Source of the DNA: Jaenimonas drosophilae
Lineage: Eukaryota > Euglenozoa > Kinetoplastea > Trypanosomatida > Trypanosomatidae
DNA: 37,184 bases
NCBI GenBank assembly: GCA_030849065.1
Contig: JASAON010001474.1
Location: 1-37,184 of the forward strand
Reading direction: 5' to 3'
The notes beneath the pieces are model-generated. The model searched no databases. It was not told where the DNA came from and was given only the letters and a program-made list of their open reading frames with translations. Below are positions 26,101 through 34,642 of the stretch, piece by piece (position 1 is the first letter of the stretch; the number at the start of each line of letters is the position of its first letter). The translations under genes were made by a program, and so were the position numbers.

Positions 26101-27781
26101 GGCGAAGCGTACACGCTGCCACCTCTCCCTCCTCATGAGTAGCATCTTGTTGTTGCCAGGCACCAGTGCCCCCGTGGAGGATATGCGCAGCTCCAGCGCT
26201 GAGCTCTTTGAGGCCTCCCTCACCCTCCCACAAATCACCAGCACCGCTGGCATGCAGTGCCGAGTGCTGCGGCAGTTTGAGCCCGCCGCACGTCAGGCAG
26301 CGCTGGAAACACCATGGCTGATGAGCCGCATTCATCAACTGGAGTTGGTGTTGCGTGTGCTTCATGAGAATGATGGTGTGCTGACGCCCAAGGACAAGGA
26401 GAGCTTCACCGTGGCCCTCTCCCTCGTGAGCAGCCTGCTTTCCAACCAGCAGTGCCCCACACTGCCCGCAAAGACGTTGCAGCCACTGGGTGCCGTCCTC
26501 TGTGAGTGCCTGCGCTACGATGCCACGCGTTGGCCCACCATGATGGCCCTCAAGGTGATGGCCACCAGCGCAGAAGGCCAGCGCTGCCTGCTGCATGAGA
26601 TGTGTGCCGCCGGGGAGCCACTGGCCCGAAGCTGCTTTGGCCGCGTGCTTGCCCTGACGCTGCAGATCCCCACGGTGTGGGTGCAGCAACAAGAGAAGGT
26701 GCAGCGCTCGGCACGTCCAACGCCTAAACCTGCTGCGCCGCCATCCAAAGCGGAGGCGATGCGCCACAAGGTGGTGGAGGCTGGGATGGATATCTGCATC
26801 TCATCGTGCGGCCATGAAGGGGGCCACCCCTTTGTTGCTGCTTTGCTGAAGCACAAGGGTCTGGAGCACATGGCGCAGCACATCAAGGATTATGATGCGA
26901 AGCAGCAGCACCACAGCCTGGATGGTTGTGCCATTCCATTGCAGCTTCTTCGGTTGCTCGCCGCCACCTCCTTTGACGCCGAAGGCCAGCGTGCCATCTT
27001 TGCTCAATCCACCATTGTGACGATCCTCATTGAGGTTGCTGGCTACGCCACGAGTGAGGGCTCACTGGCACTCCTCCTCTTACGCAACCTCTGCTTCAAT
27101 CCAAATCTGAAACGGTTGTTGTGCCAAGACACGCGTTTGCTCCTCACCTTGAAGGCGGCTCTCATGGGCCGACAGAGCGTGGAGTCGCTGGTGCTGCCTG
27201 AAGACGTGCCCATCAATATATCGCCCGCACCATCATCCGTCGGTGGCTCCGCCGCGTCGGTGGCCGTGAAGGCTGCTCCGCCCATTCTTCTCCGTGCCAG
27301 CTTTGATGGCCACAATGAATCCACGATGGATTGGGCAAAGAAGGTGGCTCTCGCCTCTCATCGCCGTCTGATGCAACAGCACACAACCGAGCCAGGCATG
27401 AAGCGCTCCACGCAGGCAGCGGATGGAGGCCGAGGCGGTGCTGGCCTACTGACACTGCGTTCGTTGAAGGAAGGGCATACACATCGTGTGGCTGACCATG
27501 CGGCACCATCGCCAGAGACCTTTGTTCGGCAGGAGCTGGCAGCGTACGCCGTGTGGGCGTTGATGTACGATCATCAGAAGGGCAAGAGCCAGGTACGTGC
27601 AGTGATGCTGCAGGCACCTGCGGTGTCCTTGGCCCACCTCACTTCCAGCCGGTCTGCCATGGAGCAGATGATGCATCCGGCATCATCTGCTTCCACAGAG
27701 GCAGAGCCTTCTTCGCACGCAACATCGTCTCTCAGCCGTGCCATTGAGGAGCTGCAGTTTCTGAGCAAAGGCCAGTTTTAG
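23180..27781 (+). CDS. RTTN: rotatin-like (RTTN/Ana3) helical-repeat basal-body protein
   Basis: This 1533-residue protein is composed almost throughout of short amphipathic helices of armadillo/HEAT type, with disordered linkers near residues 230-310 and 1350-1430. The C-terminus carries LLLLRNLCFNPNLKRLL and then AYAVWALMYDHQKGKSQ (W1459). This order and wording resemble the C-terminus of rotatin, where a LRNLCF-type segment is followed by an ALWALIxNxQKAK motif. Rotatin and fly Ana3 are centriole and basal-body proteins needed for centriole assembly and ciliogenesis, which fits a flagellate. The animal proteins are longer (about 2200 residues in human). The remaining sequence is too divergent to align by eye. 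The open frame reaches a GTG at 23117, and I chose the first ATG. A generic armadillo protein is the alternative. Confidence 0.65.
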   Translation: MPLPPPSFTKSKWLAFFAELTAKLTHHNLLVVIEGCETVKRLLMSRVSIAAFLQEGCLLQGLMDTIVGGIRSERLLGPSVALNEELSWTQLETLSLCIDLMVSLHADEDPYYCLLVQARAGCFVEGLLDVLRRAHPHLYGVAANLLLTLLRLPLGRRNFAEVGATSSESVALRRHIEELKSLVGRHPMILQEVMDTTAAIIATTDGPDRFAAMKLLNVASQRLAKAKRHAALRGEEHEAHPPESCATSESRAMEHTLGNSFQSTGSTLEVDLTITGARPPKPVLPTPSATEAAQDKAEDISAVVDAEPPHTTFTVPDLLFTAAFEKISTCTCHEHFFDGMNALWGLTVADSAGVAERFTAEQFKHMSRFLRTVPATRQDRVLFTSLLLWVGHMMATRRIPDPTRDAILDVAGGSLFGMILAESNKKDLRNCASDATDAPTDFTQERVVSREDSHVQPFSVIRKREEAAMMATPSVVLVVFSFLLNVGPACSSTQLDHWIRDGGALTIVERVIRRVEHVKSALIDSPTTMDGALSDEVYLNCAMNSVRSDDTVLAILGCKLLASILWTHASFLAQFLAMEIAPFLQTVVPLLMHISLHNPTVASARENLSASALHHSPSNVRSSRYTSLGECSIAALDGALSFLRESHLECICLTDVLPALPSLARCTRGSIHPPLRATVYRALCYLCKTPADLLTVSQEMPSAINAAVVSVLEYTASSPQWEAASAAEWLRVVIEVASTDAKVEQAIHFTKTTLPIKLLELVAQVPVCYATSALLSLCVALFQQQRRLAEQQQEISTNVLAPYGRRSLQAWHTIVQGITLSNQKLASLGRSVLSPLAPTASKDAHSRALSSVESIAVQYTQTCATAQSLCYLFTHFPEHREHFTHHMMYSFLGGAFATPTPRRIFDLLSARFGATVEYHPTLLHTHEAMMEASCELGALWFNAPLHAPSTAVEFPSTPTTFFADVVQLMGDASVAKRTRCHLSLLMSSILLLPGTSAPVEDMRSSSAELFEASLTLPQITSTAGMQCRVLRQFEPAARQAALETPWLMSRIHQLELVLRVLHENDGVLTPKDKESFTVALSLVSSLLSNQQCPTLPAKTLQPLGAVLCECLRYDATRWPTMMALKVMATSAEGQRCLLHEMCAAGEPLARSCFGRVLALTLQIPTVWVQQQEKVQRSARPTPKPAAPPSKAEAMRHKVVEAGMDICISSCGHEGGHPFVAALLKHKGLEHMAQHIKDYDAKQQHHSLDGCAIPLQLLRLLAATSFDAEGQRAIFAQSTIVTILIEVAGYATSEGSLALLLLRNLCFNPNLKRLLCQDTRLLLTLKAALMGRQSVESLVLPEDVPINISPAPSSVGGSAASVAVKAAPPILLRASFDGHNESTMDWAKKVALASHRRLMQQHTTEPGMKRSTQAADGGRGGAGLLTLRSLKEGHTHRVADHAAPSPETFVRQELAAYAVWALMYDHQKGKSQVRAVMLQAPAVSLAHLTSSRSAMEQMMHPASSASTEAEPSSHATSSLSRAIEELQFLSKGQF

Positions 27782-28105
27782 CGGTGCTTCATGACGATGC
27801 ATAGATCAAGAAGAAAACGTAGGATAGATCGTCTGGTTGAGCAAAAGACGCTGAACGCATTCACGTGTTGGTTTTGGTTTTGGTGTTTGCAGGAGTGCGA
27901 CGTCAGACATGAGTGGCGCGTACTCATCCTCATTCCTTCACCTAGACGAACTCTCTTCTTTTCCATGTTGTCTTCTTTAGTTATTGCTACATATTGCGAG
28001 CAGCAGCAATAGCTTGATTTGGTGCAGCATCGCTTCTTTGCTGCAGCCACTTCATCACTCGTTTGGTAGAAGGTACATACACACCGACAGAGAGCAACGT
28101 CCAGC
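27782..28105 (+). other. intergenic region, rotatin-like gene to Hook-like gene
   Basis: These 324 bases hold the 3'UTR of the rotatin-like gene and the Hook leader. The leader from 27981 to 28105 has no ATG. No further gene is visible. Confidence 0.6.
27950..27980 (+). promoter_or_regulatory. putative spliced-leader acceptor for the Hook-like gene
   Basis: CTCTCTTCTTTTCC and TCTTCTTT tracts lead to TTTAG (AG at 27979-27980). No ATG follows until 28106. Confidence 0.6.
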
Positions 28106-29920
28106 ATGACGGATGTTCCTGTGGAGGGGAAGCGGAAGGCCATCCTCACGTTGGTGAGACGGCTGGTTGGGGCGGGCGATAATCCACGTACACCCCCAAC
28201 CACATTTTGCGCGCTGAGTGATGGATTCATCATGTATCAGATTCTGCATCAGGTTAGTCCGGCCCGTTTTCCAGATGTGGAGGAGCTCACCAACTGCAGT
28301 GAGCTGGGCGGAGGTGATAGCTCCTGGGCTGCACGGAAGGGCAATCTTCTGACGCTCATTCGCCACATGAATGAGTACGCCCGTGAAGCGTTGGGTGCCA
28401 CCTCTGACTTCAATCTGCTTGTCTCGGTGGATTCTAACAGCATTGCACGTTGCGCAGCATTAGATCAGGCGGATGGCAGCAGCACTGCTCCCTCCTCTGA
28501 TGATGCCGGTCTTCGGCAGCTCGATGAGCTCGTGGATGTGTTTGTGGTGATGGTGGTGCTGAGCGGTGTTGGTGCAATCATGAAGCATGTGGAGGGTCTC
28601 TCACGAGAAGAGCAAACCATTTTATCGCGAACGGCACGTGCCACCCTCAAGGCGCACAAGTTCGTGGCCATCAAACGCTATGATACGCCATCGTTGCACT
28701 CACGTCAGGCCAGTGCGTTGCGGCAGCCAAGCGCGCTGCGCTCCACCACCGATCAGCGTGCCATGTCGCCGCTCTCCTCCACGAGTGCTCCGCAACTTGT
28801 TGCTGATGGAGAGGCTCACTACCGTCGGGCCGTGGATGAGCTGCGTACGGAGCTGGCGGAGATGAAGGCGCGGCTGTCGGAGGCTCAATCCAAGTACGAA
28901 TTGTGCAGCGCCGAGCGCGTCGAGGTGGATGCCAAATATCGCCTGTTGCTGACGGAGCGTGAGGCACAACCGAGCCGCATCCAGACCGAGGCGGAGGTGC
29001 AGAGCCGGTTGCTCCAGAAGGATGAGCTCATTGCCACCCTGAATGCTCGCGTGGATGACCAATCCGCATCTCTGACGAAGTTGCGAGACACCATGGCATC
29101 CATGAAGGATAGGCTCAAGCAAGGTGAGCAGGAATACATACTCCGATCCAATGAACGGCAAGAGGCGCTGCAGAAGTTGTCTGTGGCAGAAGATAAGCTG
29201 ATCATGCAGGAGAAGGCTCGGGCTGAGTTGCAAGACCAGATGGAAGACCTGCGCTCGCAAGTCGCGCAGCTGCGGCTGAATCAGCGCACGGGCACCGCCA
29301 TGGAGCCCAACGAAGGATTGGCGCTCAGCAACGCCTCCTTTGATAATGTTGTGCGTCTCGAGAATGAGCTCGACGTGGTGCGGTCTGAGAAAAACACCCT
29401 GAAGAAGCAGCTGCGCATCTTGCAGATGCAGGTATCGGCGAGTGCCACGGACGGGCTCTCATCCGATTCCACCGCGGTGACGGAGCTATGGAAGGCGCGC
29501 CATCGCCAGTCGGAGAAAACCAACACGGAGCTCCGACAGCAGCTGCAGGCGGCCCAAGCGAGAATTGAGGAGCTGCAGATGCAGCACCCATCCAATGCAC
29601 TCGGGGCAAGCTGTAGCATGATCTCTGTGGCCAATCCGGAAAGTGCCGCTGCGGGTGCGACATCATCTCGACGCAAGGTAAGTGGTACCACCGCCACCCG
29701 AAATGAGATTTATCTCAGCTCGCTGGTCTTGGAATCGCAACTGCACCGTCTTTTGGAGCAGCAGCGGCCGTCAATGCCATCGAGTGTGCGGGCCCATCCC
29801 ACGCTATGCTCGGCGGAGGAGTCGGCGGAGCAACACACAACACACTTAACGTTGTGCCGGCGAAAAGCAGAACGAGGGTTGATGGAGTCCGTCTTCATGA
29901 GCACCGCGAGGAAGCCATGA
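28106..29920 (+). CDS. Hook-domain coiled-coil protein (dynein-adaptor-like)
   Basis: This 604-residue protein has an N-terminal calponin-homology-like Hook domain at about residues 8-185. It contains LSDGFIMYQILHQVSPARF, then KGNLLTLIRHMNEYAREALG, then LDELVDVFVVMVVLSGVGA. These match in order the family pattern of a VMxxVLHQIDPxWF helix, a NLxxIL..YYxxxLG helix and a LxxLLQLLLGCAV helix. From about 230 to 490 the sequence is a long Glu/Lys/Gln-rich coiled coil. The tail is Ser-rich with no clear fold. Hook proteins link dynein to endosomes and other cargo and activate it. The protein is shorter than animal Hooks (about 720) and its C-terminal cargo region is divergent. The role as a dynein adaptor is inferred from the domain order. 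Confidence 0.78.
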   Translation: MTDVPVEGKRKAILTLVRRLVGAGDNPRTPPTTFCALSDGFIMYQILHQVSPARFPDVEELTNCSELGGGDSSWAARKGNLLTLIRHMNEYAREALGATSDFNLLVSVDSNSIARCAALDQADGSSTAPSSDDAGLRQLDELVDVFVVMVVLSGVGAIMKHVEGLSREEQTILSRTARATLKAHKFVAIKRYDTPSLHSRQASALRQPSALRSTTDQRAMSPLSSTSAPQLVADGEAHYRRAVDELRTELAEMKARLSEAQSKYELCSAERVEVDAKYRLLLTEREAQPSRIQTEAEVQSRLLQKDELIATLNARVDDQSASLTKLRDTMASMKDRLKQGEQEYILRSNERQEALQKLSVAEDKLIMQEKARAELQDQMEDLRSQVAQLRLNQRTGTAMEPNEGLALSNASFDNVVRLENELDVVRSEKNTLKKQLRILQMQVSASATDGLSSDSTAVTELWKARHRQSEKTNTELRQQLQAAQARIEELQMQHPSNALGASCSMISVANPESAAAGATSSRRKVSGTTATRNEIYLSSLVLESQLHRLLEQQRPSMPSSVRAHPTLCSAEESAEQHTTHLTLCRRKAERGLMESVFMSTARKP

Positions 29921-29922
29921 GT

Positions 29923-29948
29923 TCTCTCTCTCTCTCTCTCTCTCTCTC
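29923..29948 (+). repeat. (TC)13 microsatellite
   Basis: Thirteen TC units begin two bases after the Hook-like stop codon. Besides being a length-variable repeat, it is a long pyrimidine tract and could influence polyadenylation of the Hook message or splicing downstream. The better acceptor for VPS41 is at 30111-30139. Confidence 0.9.
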
Positions 29949-30110
29949 CCCAACTTCTTCTTCATGTGTGGCCGGAGATATGGCCAACTCACGTTGTGCA
30001 GAGTACCCGTACACCCTACTTGAATTCTTGCGCATTATCCAAACAACTACACTCTCGATTCATGACGTACGTGCATGTGTGGCACCACATCTCCTCACTT
30101 GATACATCTG

Positions 30111-30139
30111 TGTTTTTTTTTCTCTTCTTCTACTGTTAG
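30111..30139 (+). promoter_or_regulatory. putative spliced-leader acceptor for VPS41
   Basis: A T run followed by TCTCTTCTTC ends in TGTTAG (AG at 30138-30139). An in-frame ATG at 30075 lies before this site and would not be in the mature message. The first ATG after it is 30207. Confidence 0.65.
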
Positions 30140-30206
30140 TGCGTGGAAGCTCATCTCATTGCCAAGGACGAGAGGGAAGGCAGAGTGGCGTAGAACACAA
30201 CCACAC

Positions 30207-33200
30207 ATGGCGGGCAACGAGGTACATGTGGGTGCGGCAGCACATGCTCCGCAACAGGACGAGTTGATGAAGGAGGAGGAGGAGGAGGAGCTCCTACGCT
30301 CCATGCCGCTGGAGTTGTTGGAGGCGGCCATGTCAGAGCACCGCATCATGGCCGCTGAGTCCTTCGCGCAATCTATTGTGTTCGCCACCAACCACGGCAC
30401 CGTTGTGCGGATGGAGTACGAGGGCCACGCCCGTCGCGTGTTTCAACCTCACCGAGATCCCGTGAGTGATGTGTCCATGGATCAGACGGAAGCGGTGTTG
30501 GCGAGCTGCGATAAGACGGGCCTGCTCATTCTGCAACACACCAGCACCGGAGAGGAGTTGTGGCGGAAGCACTTTAGCGAGGGCTCAGTGGAGAGCGTGG
30601 CGCTGCACCCGGACTACGCCAGCACGCGGGCGGATTGCCAATCCGTGGTGTGCTGCACCAAGACCAAGATGTATGTGCTCTCGCAATCTTCCATATTTGG
30701 CCATCGACGCTGTACGCTCGCGGATCAGGTTGCGGATGCGGGGCGTTTCATGAAGGTGCGGTGGCGTGGCGCATTTGTGGCATCTCTATCCACGTCTGGC
30801 ATAACTCTCTACGCCGCCGCCACACAGGTGGTGGTGAGGAAGATTGGCCTCCCAACCATGGCCGAGGTGCCGGTGTTGTTGGCGAGCCCGCCATCGTTGC
30901 TGTGGGAGGATGATGCATCTCTCTGCTGTGCGTGGGGCAACTGGATCAACGTGGTCCATATCTCATCTGAGGTGGCAGAGGATCTCTTCACACCAACCAA
31001 GTCTGGCAAAGGAGGCTCGCCGCCATGCGTGTTGGCGGATAAGTGGCAGCACGTGCTGCCCTACATACATGGTACGCATAGCGATGTGGAGGAAGGTATG
31101 GCACCGGATCATCGTCTATGCGGTTTGGCACCCTTTGGACCTTCGCACTGGTTGATGCTCTGGTGCAGCGCCACCTCCTCCACTTGTGAGGATGTTTGCG
31201 TGCATGTGGTGCACCGCACAACGTGGCGGACCTCCTTCACCCGCAGCATTGCTGCACCTTCTTTTCTCCAACCACTTCAGCTACGTCTGCTACCACGCAC
31301 ATCGTCATCTGGGGTTTTCTCCACGAAGCGCAGCGCTGCATGCCTCTCTGGCCACGCAGATGCATCGCTCATGTGTCAGGATGATGATGATGGTGACGAT
31401 GATGATGCACTGATTGATCTTCCACCACCGGAGTGCGAGTATGTGGTTCTGGCTGGTGAGGTAGCAACGCTTGTGGCACCATGCACGCTTCTGGAACATG
31501 TGCAGTATCTACGCTCTGCAGGTTGCGTGAAGGAGGCCTATCGTCTGGTGGAGGAGCATGCCATCAACCTGCCACCTCATCTCTTGGCATCGGTGGAGCA
31601 GGAGCTTCTCCTGTGGTGGGCGGGGCGCGATGCGTGGGAGGAGGTGACGGCACACCTGAGTGCCCATCCGCTTCACGATGAGATGGCATGGCAGCAGTGG
31701 CTGTGCGTGCTGGATGAGCATGGCCAATCGTGGCGCCTGGCGGAGGTACTCCCATGCTGCAGCCAAGCCAAGGGGGCAAGTGTGCAGCGTACTCCTCTCT
31801 CCCCCACCATTCATGATGTGGTTCTTCTACGTGCTCTCCAACACAACATGACTGTCTTTTGCAAATCTCTCCGACTTCTTCATGCTCACTGCAGCCTTGA
31901 TCGCATCACCGCGGCGGTGGAGGTGCGCTACCGCCAGCAGCAACTGGTGCCAGACGCAGAACTTCGCGGCTTGAGCGATGCCTTCGCCTTCCTACTTCAT
32001 CGTCAGCACCGAGAGGAAGAGGCCATGGTGGTGCTCTTCCGTACGCGTGGAGAGGAGGAGATACTGGCACACATTCGCCAACACGGTTTGTGGGAGATTG
32101 CGCTGCATCACTTGCCAGCCTTGTGTGAGGTGAGTGTGCAGGCCACAGTGGAGCTATGTCTGGAAGGCTTGGAGGAAGATGGCTACAACAACAACAACAA
32201 CAACAACAATATGATGATGGCCGTGGAGCAGCAGGCGTCAAGGCAGAAGGTGTTGGCACCTCATGCGGTGATTCACCGCCTTCGGAATACCGATCGCACT
32301 AGTCTTTGGACGTACCTGGCGGCACTACGCACCCGCCATCGGGAGCTGTTTCTGAATGAGGCCACCTTAATTCCGGAGCTTGTGCTGGACCTCTACGCCC
32401 TCTATGCGCCTAGCGACGTGAAGGTACTTCTTGATGAGCTCATGGATGAGAGTGCGTCCATGGATGTGGCGCCGCTTCTCGCTCGGTGCCGCTTTCACGG
32501 CTTGGTGGAGGAGGCGGCCTACTTGCTTGGTGCGATGCGCCGGCCCGTGGAGGGTTTGATGCTCATTGTGCATCATCGCCGATCGATGCGTGCCGCGCTG
32601 CACTTCATCATCACCACCGCTGCCAAGACGGAGGCCCAACGAGAGCTGTTCCGGCACCTGGTGGCCCTCGCACAACACTTCACGTGTGATGATGCGCAAG
32701 CTCCTTGCGTGGATGCTCTCACGGAGCTGTTCGCGGCTGTGGCAGACCCACTCTTCCGGCACCATGCCGGCATTGACGTAAGTGCATTGATTGAGGTTCT
32801 GGACCCTGTGAAGCATCTCTCTGGACCACACGCACGTGCCTCCTTATTGTCTGTGCTACGAAGCCGCAGTGAGGAGGTGGAGCTGCTGGCAGAAGTGGTG
32901 GAAGCTGGCATGAGTGACGTGGCGCAGATACATGGAGAGGTGCTGCAGCGGCGATCCAAGGCGCTCCGCATTGTGCCATGCAACAAGATCATCAACGCTT
33001 CGTCATGCGGCGATCGCAAAGAGATGAACGAGGTGATGCCGGTGTTGGACTGCAGTGCGTGCGGCCATCATCATGGCTGGTCAGACGGCATGGTGAGCTT
33101 CCGACGCTGCGCGCATCGCTTTCATCCTCGGTGCTACACCTACTACGCCAACGCCTGTGCCGATGCAGATGGTGTTGCTGGTGGTGTATTCGCACTTCCT

Positions 33201-33314
33201 GGAAATGTGATGGACTTTCGTCGGCATGGAAACTTCATTGGCCGTGGTAGCCATCAACCAAGCACGACGTGGATGCCATGCTGCCCATTGTGTGGTGATG
33301 GCACGCAACGCTGA
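30207..33314 (+). CDS. VPS41: VPS41, HOPS tethering-complex subunit
   Basis: This 1035-residue protein has the VPS41 order of domains. A Glu-rich N-terminus is followed by a WD40 propeller (about 40-290), a helical clathrin-heavy-chain-like region (about 420-930) and a C-terminal RING-H2. The propeller carries family wording: a SVESVALHPDYA segment, then FMKVRWRGAFVASLSTSGITLY, then LLWEDDASLCCAWGNWINV. The RING ligands are C949, C952, C968, H970, H973, C976, C1026 and C1029. About 49 residues separate the last two from C976, much more than usual. An AAC repeat at 32187-32207 encodes an Asn run followed by Met-Met-Met inside the helical region. VPS41 works in HOPS at late endosomes and lysosomes to tether membranes before fusion. 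Confidence 0.9.
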   Translation: MAGNEVHVGAAAHAPQQDELMKEEEEEELLRSMPLELLEAAMSEHRIMAAESFAQSIVFATNHGTVVRMEYEGHARRVFQPHRDPVSDVSMDQTEAVLASCDKTGLLILQHTSTGEELWRKHFSEGSVESVALHPDYASTRADCQSVVCCTKTKMYVLSQSSIFGHRRCTLADQVADAGRFMKVRWRGAFVASLSTSGITLYAAATQVVVRKIGLPTMAEVPVLLASPPSLLWEDDASLCCAWGNWINVVHISSEVAEDLFTPTKSGKGGSPPCVLADKWQHVLPYIHGTHSDVEEGMAPDHRLCGLAPFGPSHWLMLWCSATSSTCEDVCVHVVHRTTWRTSFTRSIAAPSFLQPLQLRLLPRTSSSGVFSTKRSAACLSGHADASLMCQDDDDGDDDDALIDLPPPECEYVVLAGEVATLVAPCTLLEHVQYLRSAGCVKEAYRLVEEHAINLPPHLLASVEQELLLWWAGRDAWEEVTAHLSAHPLHDEMAWQQWLCVLDEHGQSWRLAEVLPCCSQAKGASVQRTPLSPTIHDVVLLRALQHNMTVFCKSLRLLHAHCSLDRITAAVEVRYRQQQLVPDAELRGLSDAFAFLLHRQHREEEAMVVLFRTRGEEEILAHIRQHGLWEIALHHLPALCEVSVQATVELCLEGLEEDGYNNNNNNNNMMMAVEQQASRQKVLAPHAVIHRLRNTDRTSLWTYLAALRTRHRELFLNEATLIPELVLDLYALYAPSDVKVLLDELMDESASMDVAPLLARCRFHGLVEEAAYLLGAMRRPVEGLMLIVHHRRSMRAALHFIITTAAKTEAQRELFRHLVALAQHFTCDDAQAPCVDALTELFAAVADPLFRHHAGIDVSALIEVLDPVKHLSGPHARASLLSVLRSRSEEVELLAEVVEAGMSDVAQIHGEVLQRRSKALRIVPCNKIINASSCGDRKEMNEVMPVLDCSACGHHHGWSDGMVSFRRCAHRFHPRCYTYYANACADADGVAGGVFALPGNVMDFRRHGNFIGRGSHQPSTTWMPCCPLCGDGTQR
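32187..32219 (+). repeat. coding microsatellite (AAC)7 AAT (ATG)3 in VPS41
   Basis: Seven AAC codons, one AAT and three ATG codons give eight Asn and three Met residues at about 661-671 of VPS41. It lies in a loop-like stretch between helical segments, so length changes in steps of three may be tolerated. Confidence 0.9.
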
Positions 33315-33491
33315 AGTGAGCTCACTCCATTCTCTCCAGCAGCCAACCCCTTGCAGTATGCCATCACGTACGTACACACACATCTTCTGTGCTCAGGTAC
33401 ATGGAGTGCCACAACACACCCAAATACATCGCCAATACTCATCCTTCGTGTACTTCATCTAGGTTTTTTTTTCTCCTACCATCATTCTGCC

Positions 33492-33547
33492 ATCATTCCT
33501 CTTCTCTCTCTCTAATCTTCTCATGTTGGGATGAGTTGGTGTCGTAG
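33492..33547 (+). promoter_or_regulatory. putative spliced-leader acceptor for IMP4
   Basis: A CTCTTCTCTCTCTCTAATCT-type tract is followed by AGs at 33534-33535 and 33546-33547. The in-frame ATG at 33531 lies just before both and would be spliced off, leaving ATG 33582 as the first start. Confidence 0.55.
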
Positions 33548-33581
33548 GTTGCCCATCAAACAACACAACGCTCTTCCATCG

Positions 33582-34445
33582 ATGCGCCGAAGTGTTGTCC
33601 GTAGTCGGAAGGAGTTTTTAGAGCGCAAACAACACGAACGCGTGCACGAGGCCATCCACACACGCAAGGAACAGTTCCGTGAGGCCCTTCGTACCAGCAC
33701 ACCACTTCCTGGCCACTTGAAGAAGGATGCCCTCGCCCTGAAGAAATTCACGGAGCTAGATGATGATCAGACCAAGACCTTAACCACAACCGTGGATGAT
33801 GAGTACGCCAACGCTGGTACGGAAGACCCACGTGTGCTCGTTACAACCTCCCGCAACTCATCACAGAAGCTGCTCGAGTTTGCCAAGGAGGTGCGTCTGA
33901 TTGTGCCCAACGCCGTACGCATGAATCGTGGTAGCCTCAGCGTCCATCAGCTGATGGAGGCGGCGCGGAAGGAAAACTTTTCAGATGTGATTGTGTTGCA
34001 AGAGTCGCAGGGTGTGCCAGACAGCCTCACCATCTCTCACCTCCCCTTGGGCCCGACCGTCGTCTTCACCATCCATAACCTCGTCTCTCGCCACGATATT
34101 GAGGGTGTTGGCACCATGTCTGAGCAGTACCCGCACCTCATCTTTGAGAACTTTGCCACGCCACTGGGCAAGCGTATTCAGAGTGCATTGCGCTATCTCT
34201 TTCCGGTGCCAAAGGAGGAGGCCACGCGTGTTCTCACCTTTGATAACCAAAATGATTTTGTTAGCTTCCGCCACCACACCTACAAGGTGGAGAAGGCAAA
34301 GCGTGTGGAGCTGACGGAGATTGGCCCACGCTTTGAACTCTCACCGTATCGTGTGCTGCTGGGAACGCTGGAGATGGATGATGCTGAGACGGAGTGGGTC
34401 CTGCAGCCCTACATGAATACCGCCAAGAAGCGCCGCTTGTTGTAG
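33582..34445 (+). CDS. IMP4: IMP4, U3 small nucleolar ribonucleoprotein Brix protein
   Basis: This 287-residue protein matches IMP4 throughout (291 residues in human). It opens with MRRSVVRSRKEFLERK, equivalent to the basic N-terminal helix of IMP4. A VDDEYANAGTEDPRVLVTTSR stretch follows, then the Brix domain at about 75-250, with HLPLGPTVVFT and RYLFPVPKEEATRV. It ends with ISFRHH-, ELTEIGPRFEL- and YMNTAKKR-type segments. IMP4 binds U3 snoRNA with IMP3 and Mpp10 in the small-subunit processome and helps U3 pair with pre-rRNA. The frame extends 17 codons upstream to ATG 33531, but the family start and the splice-acceptor position both favour 33582. Confidence 0.95.
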   Translation: MRRSVVRSRKEFLERKQHERVHEAIHTRKEQFREALRTSTPLPGHLKKDALALKKFTELDDDQTKTLTTTVDDEYANAGTEDPRVLVTTSRNSSQKLLEFAKEVRLIVPNAVRMNRGSLSVHQLMEAARKENFSDVIVLQESQGVPDSLTISHLPLGPTVVFTIHNLVSRHDIEGVGTMSEQYPHLIFENFATPLGKRIQSALRYLFPVPKEEATRVLTFDNQNDFVSFRHHTYKVEKAKRVELTEIGPRFELSPYRVLLGTLEMDDAETEWVLQPYMNTAKKRRLL

Positions 34446-34585
34446 GTGGTGTGCGTGTGTGTGCGTGGCGGGGAGGGGGAGGCAAAGGTGTGGCATGCGT
34501 GCAACAACCGCCTTTCGTCTCACTGACCACGGAAGTGGAGTGAATGAACGAGATAATTCCGACTAACTAAAATACAATACAGGTT

Positions 34586-34623
34586 GGTGTGTTCTTCTTC
34601 TTGTGTGTTTCATGATGATTCAG
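34586..34623 (+). promoter_or_regulatory. putative spliced-leader acceptor for the SNF2-like gene
   Basis: A TTCTTCTTCTT tract is followed by CAG at 34621-34623. Another AG may lie at 34635-34636, next to an undetermined base at 34634. Either one leaves ATG 34643 as the first start. Confidence 0.45.
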
Positions 34624-34642
34624 ACATACGTATNAGAAACAC

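Noticed and set aside
25715..26767. 350-codon open frame on the minus strand
   Set aside because: It is antisense to the rotatin-like gene in GC-rich coding sequence. The composition is that of a shadow frame and no family is recognisable.
29660..29710. Possible GT-AG intron in the Hook-like gene (AAGGTAAGTGG)
   Set aside because: The frame stays open across the site and cis-spliced introns are very rare in kinetoplastids, so the 5' splice-like string is probably chance.
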